Assembly (NCBI RefSeq): GCF_013374115.1
Contig: NZ_AP022673.1
Location: 3,366,501 to 3,430,500 of the forward strand
DNA length: 64,000 nucleotides
Reading direction: 5' to 3'
From: Sphingomonas sp. HMP9
GTDB lineage: Bacteria; Pseudomonadota; Alphaproteobacteria; Sphingomonadales; Sphingomonadaceae
The translations under genes were made by a program, and so were the position numbers. Numbering within the stretch: position 1 is the stretch's first letter; every line of letters starts with the position of its first letter. Below, piece by piece: positions 28,940 to 42,387 of this stretch. The notes beneath the pieces are model-generated. The model did not search any database and was not told the DNA's origin. It was given only the letters and a program-made list of their open reading frames with translations.

Positions 28940-30781
28940 TCACCCTCGCGTCTTTATCGCGGCGATCCGCTCGTCCACGCGGCGTTCGAGGATCGTGAGC
29001 GGCATCGCGCCCTCCTTCAGGATGTCGTGGAACTGCTTCAGGTCGAACCGGTCGCCGAGCGCGGCCTTCGCCTTCACGCGCGTGCGCGTCCACGCCATGT
29101 GGCCGACCTTGTAGCTGCAGGCCTGCCCGGCCTGCGTACAGTAGCGCTCCACCTCGCGCAGCGTCCGGGGCCGTGCGAAGCCGGTCGTCGCGACCATATA
29201 GTCGGTCGCCTTCTCGCGGCTCCACCGCTTCGCATGGATGCCGGTGTCGACCACCAGTCGGGTCGCGCGGAACAGGAACGACTGGAGATAGCCGGCGCGT
29301 TCCAGCGGCGACGCATACGCGCCCAGCTCGTCGGCCAGCTGCTCCGCATACAGCGCCCAGCCTTCCGAATAGGCTGAGAAGAACCCGATTTTCCGGAGAG
29401 TAGGAATGTCCTTCGATTCCTGCGCGAGGCTGATCTGGAGGTGATGCCCGGGCACGCCCTCGTGATAGGTGAGCGACGGCAGCGTGTATTTGGGCCAGTC
29501 GCCGACGTCCTTCAGGTTGACGAAGTAGATCGCCGGGCGGCTGCCATCGAGCGACGCGCGGTTATAATAGCCGTTGGCCGCACCGTCCTCGATCTCGACG
29601 GGCACCGCCCGAATCTCGAGCGGCTGCGTGGGAACTTGCGAAAACGCCTGGGGCAGCTTGGCGTACATCGCCTTGATGCCGTCGTTCAGCCCGGCGATCA
29701 GCTCGGTCCGACCCGCTGCGGTGTTCGCATAGAGCTGGTCGGGCATGACGTTCAGCTTGGCGAGCCGCTCGCCGACGGTGCCGGTCGTATAGCCCTGCGA
29801 CTTCAGGATCGTGTCGAGCTGCGCGGTGATCTCGGCGACCTGCGCAAGACCGATGCGATGGACCTCGTCGGGGCTCATCGTCGTCGTGGTGGCCTGGTTC
29901 AGCGCCATCGCATAGATCGCGTCGCCGTTCGGCACGCGCCAGATGCCGTCGCCGGGCTTGGTCGTCGGCTTCAGCTTCTCCATCAGCGCGATCTGGCGGT
30001 CGAGCGCGGGATAGACCTTCTGGTCGACGATCGCCGTCGCGCGCGCCTGCCAGTCGCCGGTGAGGCCCTTGGCGGCGGCACGCTTGACGAGCGACTGGAC
30101 GATGCTCGACGTCGCCGCCGGCTGGCCCCGCAGCTTGCGCATCTGGCCGAGCGTCAGGTCGAGCGACCAGCCCGGCGCGAGCAGGCCGCGTGCGGCGTCG
30201 GCCTGCTGCATCGCGCTTTCCTGGTCGAGCACGGTGCCGAACTGGTCGAGCCGCGACAGATACGCTTCGGCATCGGGCGTCGCGGTGATCGTGTGCGCGG
30301 TATTGAGGAAGTCGGGGACCTGGAAATAGGCGCCGCCCTGCTGGAAGATCCGGTAGGGGCGGATCGGGCTGTCCATGCCGAATTTTTCGGGCGCGGCGAT
30401 CTGCGTGGTCAGCGAATAGCGCACCACTTCGAGATTGAGCGCCGCAGCGGGTGACAGGCCCGCGCCGTCATAGCGGGCCAGGGTCGCGAGCGCCGCCTTC
30501 GTATCTGCGACGTCCCTAGCGCGCTTGTCGGGGGTGCGCGGCGAAAGCTGGCTCTTCAGTCCCGCGAGCAGCCCCTTGTCCAGGCCAAGCGAGGTCGCGA
30601 GTTCGGGCGATCGGGCCACGCTCGCCTGGAAGATCCGCTCGAAATCGGCGTTGAGCGCGGTGTCGCCGCGCGACTGTGCGAACGCCGACTTCGGCAACAG
30701 CGTGGTGGCGAGCGCGGCGACGCCCCCCGATGCGAGGAACTGGCGACGATCCAAGACGAATTCTCCCGTGAACTTTCGCAT
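28940..30781 (-). CDS. Tat-exported DUF885 protein, putative metallo-hydrolase
   Basis: 613 aa. The N-terminus has a twin-arginine signal (DRRQFLASGGVAALATTLLP then SAFAQ), so it is exported folded. DUF885 domain with the zinc-type motif HEGVPGHH followed by the helix EGWALYAEQL, which suggests a peptidase of the carboxypeptidase-like gluzincin type. Activity unproven. The ATG at 30781 gives a slightly long n-region; a shorter start nearer DRRQF is possible. Length fits the family. Confidence 0.82.
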   Translation of the reverse strand: MRKFTGEFVLDRRQFLASGGVAALATTLLPKSAFAQSRGDTALNADFERIFQASVARSPELATSLGLDKGLLAGLKSQLSPRTPDKRARDVADTKAALATLARYDGAGLSPAAALNLEVVRYSLTTQIAAPEKFGMDSPIRPYRIFQQGGAYFQVPDFLNTAHTITATPDAEAYLSRLDQFGTVLDQESAMQQADAARGLLAPGWSLDLTLGQMRKLRGQPAATSSIVQSLVKRAAAKGLTGDWQARATAIVDQKVYPALDRQIALMEKLKPTTKPGDGIWRVPNGDAIYAMALNQATTTTMSPDEVHRIGLAQVAEITAQLDTILKSQGYTTGTVGERLAKLNVMPDQLYANTAAGRTELIAGLNDGIKAMYAKLPQAFSQVPTQPLEIRAVPVEIEDGAANGYYNRASLDGSRPAIYFVNLKDVGDWPKYTLPSLTYHEGVPGHHLQISLAQESKDIPTLRKIGFFSAYSEGWALYAEQLADELGAYASPLERAGYLQSFLFRATRLVVDTGIHAKRWSREKATDYMVATTGFARPRTLREVERYCTQAGQACSYKVGHMAWTRTRVKAKAALGDRFDLKQFHDILKEGAMPLTILERRVDERIAAIKTRG

Positions 30782-30896
30782 ATCTAAGCCGATCGTCGCG
30801 CGGATCGCCAGCGCTTCCGGACTTGGAATTCCGGCGCGTCTGCGACAGGAACCGGCGCGGAACGGGCCGATGTGGCGAAACCGTCGCGAAACCGCC

Positions 30897-30921
30897 GGAA
30901 CAAGCGCCCATACCGTCGGTT
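30897..30921 (+). promoter_or_regulatory. EcfG-like general stress promoter
   Basis: GGAAC (30897-30901), 16 bases, GGTT (30918-30921). The alphaproteobacterial general-stress sigma factor EcfG recognises GGAAC-N16/17-CGTT, so only one base differs. It lies about 73 nt upstream of a small ORF with a good ribosome site. Confidence 0.55.
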
Positions 30922-30993
30922 AGACCCGAGAGCCCGGCGGTGTCCTTACCCCCCGAAGGATGCCGTCGGGTGTATGCGTAAATTGAGGTAAGC

Positions 30994-31158
30994 GTGCGAA
31001 ACGAAACATCCAGGCGAGGAGCCGGCGCACGATTGCACGATGTCGGCGAGACTCTGCGCTCGTCCTGGCTGACGCCCACCGACACGATGATAACCGAAGA
31101 CATCCCGACTTTGCTGACTCGCCTGTCGCAGGTGCCCAAGAACCGCAGGAAACCCTAG
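30994..31158 (+). CDS. Small protein (54 aa), weakly NepR-like
   Basis: GTG at 30994 with GAGG five bases upstream, stop TAG at 31158, then a terminator at 31165. With the upstream EcfG-type promoter this is a complete transcription unit. The sequence has a basic N-terminus, then DVGETLRSSW, and later TEDIPTLLTRLSQ. NepR anti-sigma factors show the order 'LR...' and then 'E(D/P)xP...LLxxL', so it may be a NepR-type regulator of the general stress response. The linker between the two parts is about four residues longer than usual, and the similarity is by eye only. A shorter product from ATG 31090 (23 aa) or a small RNA cannot be excluded. Confidence 0.5.
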   Translation: MRNETSRRGAGARLHDVGETLRSSWLTPTDTMITEDIPTLLTRLSQVPKNRRKP

Positions 31159-31164
31159 TCCGAC

Positions 31165-31195
31165 CGGTCCGGCGCGCAGCCGGACCGATTCTTTT
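31165..31195 (+). terminator. Rho-independent terminator
   Basis: Perfect 9-bp stem CGGTCCGGC / GCCGGACCG with loop GCGCA, followed by ATTCTTTT. It starts 7 nt after the stop of the 54-aa ORF. Confidence 0.75.
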
Positions 31196-31217
31196 GCCCG
31201 ATCTCAGCGCCCCGAGT

Positions 31218-32294
31218 TCAGCGCCCCGCTGCGGCGTTTTTCATTGCTTCGATCAGCTTCTTCACTTCCTGGCTGCGACCGCGTGGCATGATTAGCACGT
31301 CGTCGCCGCTCGCCACCACGATCAGATCCTCGACCCCGACCAGCGAGACACGGACGCCGTCGCTGCGGACGAAACAGTTCTTCGTGTCGATCGCCAGCAC
31401 ATTGCCGTCACCGTGGCTGCGATGCGCGTTGCCGTCGCTGTCGGTATCGCTGATCGCGTGCAGCGCGTCCCAGCTGCCGACGTCGTTCCAGCCCATGTCG
31501 ACCGGCACGACCGCGACTCGATCCGCCTTTTCCATGACCGCATAATCGATCGAATCGTCTGGCGAGGCAGCGAAGGCGACGGCGTCGGGATAGATTCGCG
31601 TGCCCTCGATCCGTGCCTTGTCCATTGCCTCCTGCGTGGCGGTCAGGATGCCCGGATCGAACTGTGCGAGCGCCTCGAGATAGGCGTCGGCGAGGAACAG
31701 GAAGATCCCGCCGTTCCAAGCATGATCGCCGCTCGCCAGCATCGACTGCGCCTTGTCGAGCGGGGGCTTCTCGACGAACCGTGCCACGCGGTTGATGCCG
31801 GGTTGCAGCTCGTCGCCGATCTGGATCCAGCCATAGCCGGTCTCGGGGGCATCGGGCGCGATCCCGAACGTGACGAGCCACCCCTGCAACACCAGTGGCA
31901 TCGCCGCCTCGATCGCCGCATGGAATGCAGCGACATCACCGATGACGTGATCCGACGGCATGACGAGCAGGGCGTCGCCACCACCACCGGCGGCGATCGC
32001 AGCGAGCGCGATCGCCGGTGCGGTGTTGCGACCGGTCGGTTCGAGGATCAGCGCCTGAGGCGTCGCGCCGGCTTCGGCAAGCTGCTGCTCGACCAGGTCC
32101 GCATGGCGCGCATTGGCGACCACGATCGGCGCGGCAAAGCGTTCGCCGGACGCCCGTCCCGCGGTAAGCTGCAGCATCGTCTCGTCAGCGGTGAGCGCGA
32201 GCATCTGCTTGGGCATTTCAGGGCGCGACATCGGCCACAGGCGCGTGCCCGAACCGCCTGAAAGAATAACGGGAACGATCGTACGTGCGGTCAT
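31218..32294 (-). CDS. manC: Mannose-1-phosphate guanylyltransferase
   Basis: 358-aa cytoplasmic enzyme making GDP-mannose from mannose-1-phosphate and GTP. Nucleotidyltransferase signature GGSGTRLWPMSRPEMPKQ at the N-terminus; the sugar-binding motif EKPPLDKA is in the middle. The C-terminal phosphomannose-isomerase domain of bifunctional AlgA/ManC proteins is absent. GGAGG seven bases upstream supports the ATG at 32294 rather than the longer frame to 32366. It diverges from the exopolysaccharide sugar-transferase/prs operon, which fits a supply role for polysaccharide synthesis. Confidence 0.92.
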   Translation of the reverse strand: MTARTIVPVILSGGSGTRLWPMSRPEMPKQMLALTADETMLQLTAGRASGERFAAPIVVANARHADLVEQQLAEAGATPQALILEPTGRNTAPAIALAAIAAGGGGDALLVMPSDHVIGDVAAFHAAIEAAMPLVLQGWLVTFGIAPDAPETGYGWIQIGDELQPGINRVARFVEKPPLDKAQSMLASGDHAWNGGIFLFLADAYLEALAQFDPGILTATQEAMDKARIEGTRIYPDAVAFAASPDDSIDYAVMEKADRVAVVPVDMGWNDVGSWDALHAISDTDSDGNAHRSHGDGNVLAIDTKNCFVRSDGVRVSLVGVEDLIVVASGDDVLIMPRGRSQEVKKLIEAMKNAAAGR

Positions 32295-32455
32295 GAAGCC
32301 TCCTGCTAGCGCCGAGCTATAACGCGGCAATTTTGCGCGCCAATTGCCGAATGATCGGATTGGCATGCCATGTTCAGGCTTTTTTGGTGTTTTACTGCGA
32401 AACGAAGCGTTCAGGTGTCGGAAGCGTTTACACTGGTGCGTCGGGATAGCGGACG

Positions 32456-33844
32456 ATGATACGGCTCTTCAAGCATTACGTACCCTATGCGGTCCTCCTG
32501 CTCGGCCTCGTCGATGCGGTGCTGCTGATCGCGTCGGCGGAGATCGGCTGGATCGTCCGCGCGCATCAGATCGGCATGGACGTCGGGCCGATCCATACCC
32601 GGATCGCGCAGTTGCTGACGTTCGCGCTCGCATTGCAGGTCTCGCTGGTCGCGGTCGGGGCGTATGGCGTCGCGTCGTTCCTGTCGTTGCGCTTCGCCGC
32701 CGCGCGGCTGGCAGTCGCGCTGTCGCTGGGCGTGATGTTCCTGTCGCTGATCTTCTTCCTCGTCCCCCCGCTCGCGCTGTGGCGATCGAACCTGCTGTAC
32801 GCGACGGTGATCGCGACCATCCTGCTCGTCACGGTGCGCGCGCTGCTCGGCAAGACGCTGGGGGGCGAGACGTTCAAGCGGCGCATCGTCGTGCTCGGCG
32901 CCGGCACGCGCGCCGCGCGGATCGAGACGCTGGCTGCGCAACCCGGCGTGAACTTCGTCGTCGCGGGCTTCGTCCGGATGGCGGAGGCGGACCCGGTCGT
33001 CCAAGGCGCGATGCCGCGCGCCGACATCCCCAATCTCGCCGCGCATATCGTCGACCAGAATGCGAGCGAGGTCGTGCTGGCGCTCGACGAACGTCGCAAC
33101 GCGCTGCCGATGAAGGATCTGCTGCGCGTCCGCACCACCGGCGTGCAGGTCAGCGAGATATCGAGCTTCCTGGAGCGCGAGACGGGGCGCATCGACCTGA
33201 AGAGCGTCAATCCGTCCTGGCTGATCTTCTCCGACGGCTTCGCCTCCAGCCGGATGCTGTCGAGCGTGTTCAAGCGGGCGTTCGACATCGTCGCCAGCGG
33301 GCTGCTGCTGGTCGTGACGCTGCCGATCATTTTGCTCACCGCGATCGCGATCAAGCTCGAATCGAAGGGCCCGGCTTTCTATCGCCAGCGGCGTGTCGGG
33401 CTCTACAACGAGGGCTTCGACATCCTGAAACTGCGATCGATGCGGCAGGATGCGGAGGTTGCGGGCACGGCGGTATGGGCCGCGGAGGACGATCCGCGGA
33501 TCACCCGGATCGGTCGCTTCATCCGCAAGGTGCGGATCGACGAACTGCCGCAGACCTGGACCGTGCTGAAGGGCGAGATGAGCTTCGTCGGCCCCCGTCC
33601 CGAACGTCCCCAGTTCGTCCAGCAGCTCGAGGAGCATCTGCCGTTCTACGCCGAGCGGCACATGGTGAAGCCCGGGATCACCGGCTGGGCACAGATCAAC
33701 TATCCGTATGGCGCCTCGATCGAGGATGCGCGGCACAAGCTCGAATACGACCTGTACTATGCGAAGAATTATTCGCCGTTCCTCGACATGCTGATCCTGT
33801 TGCAGACGTTGCGCGTGGTGCTGTGGCCGGCGGGCGCGCGGTGA
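32456..33844 (+). CDS. XrtA/PEP-CTERM-associated sugar transferase (EpsB_2 type)
   Basis: 462-aa polyprenyl-phosphate sugar phosphotransferase that starts exopolysaccharide repeat-unit assembly on the inner membrane. Four or five N-terminal membrane helices, then a Rossmann-like domain ([16 protein letters not shown]) and a C-terminal transferase domain from about residue 272: [54 protein letters not shown]. The single hydrophobic stretch [14 protein letters not shown] anchors the catalytic domain. It heads the prs cluster with 22 nt to prsK, and is the type usually found with exosortase-A systems. Confidence 0.92.
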   Translation: MIRLFKHYVPYAVLLLGLVDAVLLIASAEIGWIVRAHQIGMDVGPIHTRIAQLLTFALALQVSLVAVGAYGVASFLSLRFAAARLAVALSLGVMFLSLIFFLVPPLALWRSNLLYATVIATILLVTVRALLGKTLGGETFKRRIVVLGAGTRAARIETLAAQPGVNFVVAGFVRMAEADPVVQGAMPRADIPNLAAHIVDQNASEVVLALDERRNALPMKDLLRVRTTGVQVSEISSFLERETGRIDLKSVNPSWLIFSDGFASSRMLSSVFKRAFDIVASGLLLVVTLPIILLTAIAIKLESKGPAFYRQRRVGLYNEGFDILKLRSMRQDAEVAGTAVWAAEDDPRITRIGRFIRKVRIDELPQTWTVLKGEMSFVGPRPERPQFVQQLEEHLPFYAERHMVKPGITGWAQINYPYGASIEDARHKLEYDLYYAKNYSPFLDMLILLQTLRVVLWPAGAR

Positions 33845-33866
33845 TTCTCGCCGGGCTTCGGCCGTG

Positions 33867-35899
33867 ATGACCACGCTCATCCTCTGGACCCATGCGCTCG
33901 CGGCGCTGCTGTTCGGTGCGTTGGCGCTGGCGCAACTGCGGCGACCGAGCGGGCACTGGCCGCATGCGGCGTTCGTGGTCGCACTGGTCGCGACGAGCCT
34001 GTGGGTCCTAGCGGTCGCAGGGATCGATTCGCGCGACGTCGCGACACGGATCGCCGCCAGCGCGCGCGACATTGCGTGGCTGGGGTTCATGCTCGCGCTG
34101 GTCCGACGCGATCGTGCGGGCAATTACGCACTCGGCGCGGTGTATGTCGTGGTGATGGCGCTCGCCGGTACCGCCGCGGTGCTGGCAGTCGTCGAGGGGA
34201 TGGGACTGGATGCCGAGCCGCTGGCCGCGCTCGCATCGGCCCGGATAGTGCTGCAGATGATGGGCGCCATCAGTGGCCTCGTGCTGGTCCATCACCTCTA
34301 TCAGGCGGCCACGCCCTCGCGCGGCGGCATTCGCCTGGTGATGCTCGCGCTGGCCGCGATGTGGGGCGCCGACCTGGTCGTGTCGGGCGCCGTGTATTTC
34401 AGCGCACCCTGGACGCCGGTGACGATCGTCGCGCGCGGCGTCGTCATGACCGGCGTCGCGGCACTGCTCGGGGTCGGCGTACACCGCGGCGGCGACAGGA
34501 CGCTGGCGCTGTCGCGACCGATCGCGGTGCGCGCCTTGTCCGCGGTCGCGCTCATCTTCTACATCGGCATCACCGCGCTCGCGACCGACATCGCCGCGGG
34601 CTATGCCGGACAGTATGCGCGGGCGGTGCAGACCGCGATCGTGTTCGGGGCGACGGCCAGCGTGCTGGCGCTGCTGTCGACGCCGTGGCTGCGCGCCTGG
34701 GTCAAGGTGAAGATCGCCAAGCACCTCTTCCGCCATCGCTACGACTATCGCGCCGAGTGGCAGCGCTTCACCGATACGCTGGGCAAGCCGGGCGTCGGCG
34801 CCGCGACGCTCGATTGCCGCGTCGTGAAGTCGATCGCCGACCTGACCGATTCGCCCGGCGGGCTGTTGCTCGTCCCCGACGGGGCGTCGCTGGCGCCGGG
34901 CGCGACGTGGAACTGGGTCGGTGCCGCCGATGGTCCACGCGACGAGACGCTGGCGCGGTATCTCGCACAGGACGCGCGGATCGTCGAACTGGACCGGGTT
35001 CGGGCCGGCACTGCGCCGAGCGACGACGTGGCGAGCGTGCCCGACTGGCTGCGTGCGTGCCCCGACGCATGGGTGATCGTGCCGCTGGTTCACGGCGGTG
35101 CGCTGGTCGGCGCGATCGTGCTCGCGCGTCCCCCGGTCGACCGCGCGCTCGACTGGGAGGATTTCGACCTGCTCCGGGTCGCGGGGCGGCAGGCGGCGAG
35201 CTATCTTGCCGAGGATCGCGCGCATGCGGCGCTGGCCGATGCGGCACGGTTCGACGAGTTCAACCGCCGGTTCGCGTTCATTCTGCACGACATCAAGAAC
35301 CTCGTCAGCCAGTTGACGCTGGTCGCGCGCAATGCCGAACGCCACGCCGACAACCCCGATTTCCGCGTCGACATGGTCGCCACGCTCAAGGACTCGTCCG
35401 ATCGCATGACCGCGCTGCTCGCCCGCCTGTCGCAGCACGGACCCGTCCGCGGCGAACCGCTCCAGCCGATCGACGTCACCGGAATCGTCGAACGGGTCGC
35501 GATCCACCGCAAGGCGCAGCACCCGATCGTCGCGCGCGGCGGTCCGGCCTGGGCGTTGGGGCATGCGGCGCGGCTCGAACAGGTCTTGGGCCAGCTCGTC
35601 CAGAACGCGGTCGAGGCGAGCGCTGCGGATGCGCCGGTCCTGCTGGCGGTCGAGACCGTTGGCGAACAGGTCGCGATCGACGTGATCGACCATGGCTGCG
35701 GCATGGCGCCCGGCTTTGTCCGCGACCAGCTGTTCAAGCCGTTCGTGTCGTCCAAGCCCGCCGGTTTCGGGATCGGTGCGTTCGAGGCGCGGCAATTGGT
35801 GCAGGCGATGGGGGGCGCGCTCACCGTCGTCAGCCGCGAGGGGGAGGGTACGCGCTTCCGCATCCTGCTGCCCGCCGTCGCGGCGCTGGAGGTGGCGGC

Positions 35900-35903
<4 letters not shown>
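33867..35903 (+). CDS. prsK: PrsK-type membrane sensor histidine kinase
   Basis: 678 aa. The N-terminal third has about eight to nine hydrophobic helices, then a GAF-like region, then a kinase core. Phospho-acceptor H474 lies in the unusual box FILHDIKNLVSQL, typical of PrsK. ATPase motifs: N box QLVQNAVEAS, G1 DHGCGMAP, G2 GFGIGAFEA. Together with the sigma-54 activator that overlaps its 3' end it forms a two-component pair thought to control exopolysaccharide and PEP-CTERM genes. ATG 33867 is used; GTG 33864 is adjacent. Confidence 0.9.
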
Positions 35904-37241
<1,338 letters not shown>

Positions 37242-37258
<17 letters not shown>

Positions 37259-39260
37259 CACGACGCGCACGCATCGTTATCCGCTGCTGCGCCGGGGCAG
37301 GCGTCGGCGCCTGACCGTCCGCAGTGTCGTCACCGCCAGATATACGCGGCTCGTCGCGATCGGCGCCGTGTGCCTGCTGATCGTCGGTATCGCGATCGCG
37401 CTGGCGACGCGTCCACCGCGACCCGATGCGCGCCGGTCGCTGGTCGACAGCCTGACGACGCTGGCGGCGGGCAACTACAGCGCCGCGCGGACCAATGCGC
37501 AGGCTGCGATCAGCGCCGCCCCGAATTTGGCCATGGCGCATGCGGTGCTGGCGCGCGCGTATCTCGAACTTGGCGACGGGCTTGCGGCGGAGGCGGAACT
37601 GGCGCGCGCGACCGATGCCGGATTGCCCGCCGACCGCCTGCATCAGCTTCAGGCGCATGCGCGGTTGCTGCAAGGCGATCCCGATGGCGCGATCGACGAG
37701 GCCGCACAGGCACTACCTCGCTATGCCGGCTATGCCGCGCGGATCCAGGCGCGGGCGCTGGCGTCGCAAGGCAAGCCCGTGGCGGCGCAGGCGGTGCTCC
37801 GCGCGCTGCTGGACCAGGCGCCGGACGATGGCGCGGCGTGGACCGATCTCGGCCGTATCCGATTGACGGCCGGCGATGTCGGCGGCGCGTCCGTCGCCGT
37901 GGCGCGCGCGGTGACGTTGGCGCGAGGCGAACCGGCGGCGCTGACGTTGCAGGGCGAGGTGATCCGCAGCCGCTACGGTCTGGTCGCGGCGCTGCCGTGG
38001 TTCGAGGCGGCGTTGCAGCGCGACGCCTATTATCACCCCGCGCTGATCGAATATGCGGCGACGCTGGGCGAGGCGGGGCGGAACGCGGACATGCTGGCGG
38101 CAACGCGTCGCGCGCTGTTGGCACGGCCCGGCAGCCCGCAGGCGCTGTACCTCCAGGCGGTATTGGCCGCGCGCGCGGGACGGATCGATCTGGCGCGCGG
38201 GCTGCTGCAACAAACCGGTGGCGCGGTGGGCGGCTTGCCGGGCGCCATGCTGCTGTCGGGTAGCCTCGACTATGCGCAAGGCAGGTTCGAACAGGCGGCG
38301 GTCACGTGGCGACAATTGATCGCGATCCAGCCGCTCAACGTGGCTGCGCGTCGCGTGCTGGGGGCGGCGTTGCTCCGGTCGGGGGATGCGCAGGCGGCGC
38401 TCGGCGTGCTGCGGCCGATCGGGCTGCGCGCCGATGCGGACAGTTATTCGCTGGCGGTGATCGCGCGGGCGTTGGCAGCGACCGGGGATACGCAGACCGC
38501 CGCGCAGTTCCTCGATCGTGCGGCGGCGGGGCAGGGTGCCCCCGCTGCGATCTTCGCCACGGACGATTCGGTGGGGGCGTTGCAGGCGGTAGCCGATGCC
38601 GCATCGGGCGACCCTGTCTATGTGCTGGGCGTGGTACGCGGTCAGATCGCGCGCGGGGATACCGCCGGTGCGATTGCCCGGGCGCGTGCGCTTGTCGCGG
38701 CGGGGCCCGGCGCCCCCGCCGCGCACCTGGCGCTCGGTGACGCGCTCGCCGTGGATCGGCGTTATGCCGAAGCGGCCGGCGCCTATGCGCGCGCGGCGGA
38801 CCTGTCGTTCGACGAACCGACGATGTTGCGTCTGGTCGACGCGCTGGGTCGAGCCGGCCGCGCACAGGATGCCGCGGCCTCGCTGGCGCTGTATCTGTCG
38901 CAGAACCCGCAAAGCCTGACCGGGCTGCGCCTGCTGGGCCACTGGCAGGTCGCGTCGGGGGATTGGGACAAGGCGATCGAGACGCTGGAGGGCGTACGGC
39001 GACGGGTCGGCAATCGCGATGGCGGCGTCTTGATCGATCTGGCGCTTGCCTATGCCGGCAGCGACGACGGCGCCATCGCGGTGCGCTACGGCAAGGCCGC
39101 GTACATGCTCGCGCCGACGAACCCCGCCGCTGCCGATGCTTACGGCGTCGCGCTGGCGGCGAGCGGGAACAGCGACGGCGCGCGCCAGCTTCTGGACAAG
39201 GCTGTCCGACTCGCCCCGGGCGACGCGACGATCGCAGGTCACCGCCGCCAGCTCGGTTGA
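37242..39260 (+). CDS. prsT: TPR-repeat protein, PrsT-like
   Basis: 672 aa. A basic N-terminus and one membrane helix (LVAIGAVCLLIVGIAIAL) anchor a long array of tetratricopeptide repeats in the periplasm. Its place directly after prsK-prsR and its architecture fit PrsT, the TPR protein of XrtA/PEP-CTERM clusters. Canonical PrsT is a larger lipoprotein and no lipobox is seen here, so this is a shorter variant. The ATG at 37242 overlaps prsR by 17 nt; ATG 37251 overlaps by 8. Likely scaffold for polysaccharide export or sorting. Confidence 0.78.
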
Positions 39261-39321
39261 AGGGTGCCGGTCTTGCCGCCGAACTCTTGCCTCCAGGCGG
39301 GCGCATCGTCAGAAGCCGCGG

Positions 39322-40125
39322 ATGACCGATCCGCTGGACCGCATCGCCGCCGCGCTCGAGCGCCTGTCGCCGCCGCCGCCGCCGGCCTCCGACCCTTGCG
39401 CACATCCTGCCTATGTGTGGCGGGGCGGCGTGCTCCAGCCGGCCCGCGGCTTCGCGCCGTTACCGCTGGATATGCTGATCGGTGTGGATCGCCAGAAGGC
39501 GTCGCTGATCGCCAACCTGCGCCATCTTGCCAAGGGGCATGCCGCGCAGGACGTCCTGCTATGGGGTGCGCGAGGGACCGGCAAGTCGGCGCTCGTCAAA
39601 AGCGCGGTGGCCGATGTGCAAGGATCGGGCGGCGATATCGCGCTGGTCGAGGTGACCGAACTCGCCGGACTGCCGACGCTGTTCGCCGCCTTGGCACAAG
39701 TGGCGCGCGCGTTCGTGGTGTTCGTCGACGATCTGGGGTTCGATGTCCCGGCCGAGGCGCGTGCGCTTCGGTCGATGCTGGAGGGCGGGGCGGAACCCCG
39801 GCCTGCCAATGTCCGGTTGCTGGTTACCGCCAATCGCCGACATCTGGCGCCGCGCGACATCGCCGAACAGGAAAGCGCAATAAATCCACGCGATTCGGCG
39901 GACGATCATCTGGCGCTGTCGGATCGCTTCGGCCTCAGCCTTGGCTTCCATGCGCTTGATCAGGAGGGGTATCTGGCGATCGTTGCGGCCTATGCAGCGG
40001 CGCATAATCTGGATTTCGAACCGGGCGAGGCCATCGGTTGGGCTACACGTCGGGGCAGCCGCTCGGGCCGCGTCGCGTGGCAGTATATCGTCGATCTAGC
40101 CGGCCGCGCGGGCAAGGCAATATAA
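39322..40125 (+). CDS. DUF815 AAA-type ATPase
   Basis: 267 aa. Walker A GARGTGKS at 82-89 (LLWGARGTGKSALVK), Walker B AFVVFVDDLGF, and a downstream arginine-rich sensor region (LSDRFGLSLGF). DUF815 proteins are AAA ATPases of unknown substrate. The gene begins 61 nt after prsT on the same strand and may be the last member of that operon. The frame upstream to 39046 is a shadow of prsT. Confidence 0.85.
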   Translation: MTDPLDRIAAALERLSPPPPPASDPCAHPAYVWRGGVLQPARGFAPLPLDMLIGVDRQKASLIANLRHLAKGHAAQDVLLWGARGTGKSALVKSAVADVQGSGGDIALVEVTELAGLPTLFAALAQVARAFVVFVDDLGFDVPAEARALRSMLEGGAEPRPANVRLLVTANRRHLAPRDIAEQESAINPRDSADDHLALSDRFGLSLGFHALDQEGYLAIVAAYAAAHNLDFEPGEAIGWATRRGSRSGRVAWQYIVDLAGRAGKAI

Positions 40126-40138
40126 GTCAGAAAACGGT

Positions 40139-40162
40139 GGGCCGGCGCCGAAGCGCCGGCCC
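40139..40162 (-). terminator. Terminator with UUCG loop
   Basis: Perfect 10-bp stem GGGCCGGCGC / GCGCCGGCCC. Read on the minus strand the loop is TTCG and ACCGTTTTC follows, so it ends the small membrane-protein transcript. It also lies 13 nt after the DUF815 stop and may serve both directions. Confidence 0.75.
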
Positions 40163-40169
40163 GGCAACA

Positions 40170-40406
40170 TCAGTTGCTGTCCGAATTGTCGTCCTTGACG
40201 ATGGCGACGATGCCAATCGCTGCAACGCCAGCTGCGATCAGGATCGCGAAGATCCCGCCGCCGCCTGCGAGCTTGCTCTTGTCGGCAGTTGTCGAACCGG
40301 TGCGGGCGTTCGCAACCGACAGGCTGGCAGGAGCAGCCGACGCTGCAACCGAGGTGGTCATCATTGCAACGGCAAGTGCGCCGCCGGTAAGGGCCTTGAG
40401 CTTCAT
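40170..40406 (-). CDS. Small exported/membrane protein, stress-promoter linked
   Basis: 78 aa. Signal peptide KLKALTGGALAVAMMTTSVAASA, short polar middle, then a Gly-led transmembrane helix (GGGGIFAILIAAGVAAIGIVAIV) and an acidic tail KDDNSDSN. GGAG six bases upstream supports the ATG at 40406. Transcription probably starts from the perfect EcfG-type promoter at 40443-40467, and the gene ends in a strong terminator, so it is monocistronic. No known function. Similar small exported proteins with a C-terminal helix are common in sphingomonads. Confidence 0.75.
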   Translation of the reverse strand: MKLKALTGGALAVAMMTTSVAASAAPASLSVANARTGSTTADKSKLAGGGGIFAILIAAGVAAIGIVAIVKDDNSDSN

Positions 40407-40442
40407 AAGTATCTCCAAAATAGTCGTCTTCACATGTATCGC

Positions 40443-40467
40443 AACGCAACATTTGTCAACGAGTTCC
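40443..40467 (-). promoter_or_regulatory. EcfG-type general stress promoter (perfect consensus)
   Basis: On the minus strand GGAAC (40467-40463), 16 bases, CGTT (40446-40443). This equals the EcfG consensus. The predicted transcript start leaves a leader of about 30 nt before the ATG at 40406. A TTGACA in the spacer could additionally serve sigma-70. Confidence 0.7.
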
Positions 40468-40495
40468 GACGTAAACTCATTACGGTTTAACCCGT

Positions 40496-42277
<1,782 letters not shown>

Positions 42278-42387
42278 GTCCGCGCCACGTAGGGGGGCGA
42301 GGTGATGCAGGCAAGTTACACTGTGTCCGGACTGTATGGGCGGGACCATTCACAGGCTGTTCAACGCATTGCGGCTATGCCACGGCG

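Noticed and set aside
32322..32352. Sigma-54-like site TGGCGCG...TTGCC upstream of manC, attractive because PrsR is a sigma-54 activator
   Set aside because: GG to GC spacing is 11 instead of the required 10 bases; a second candidate near 32360 lacks the GC element.
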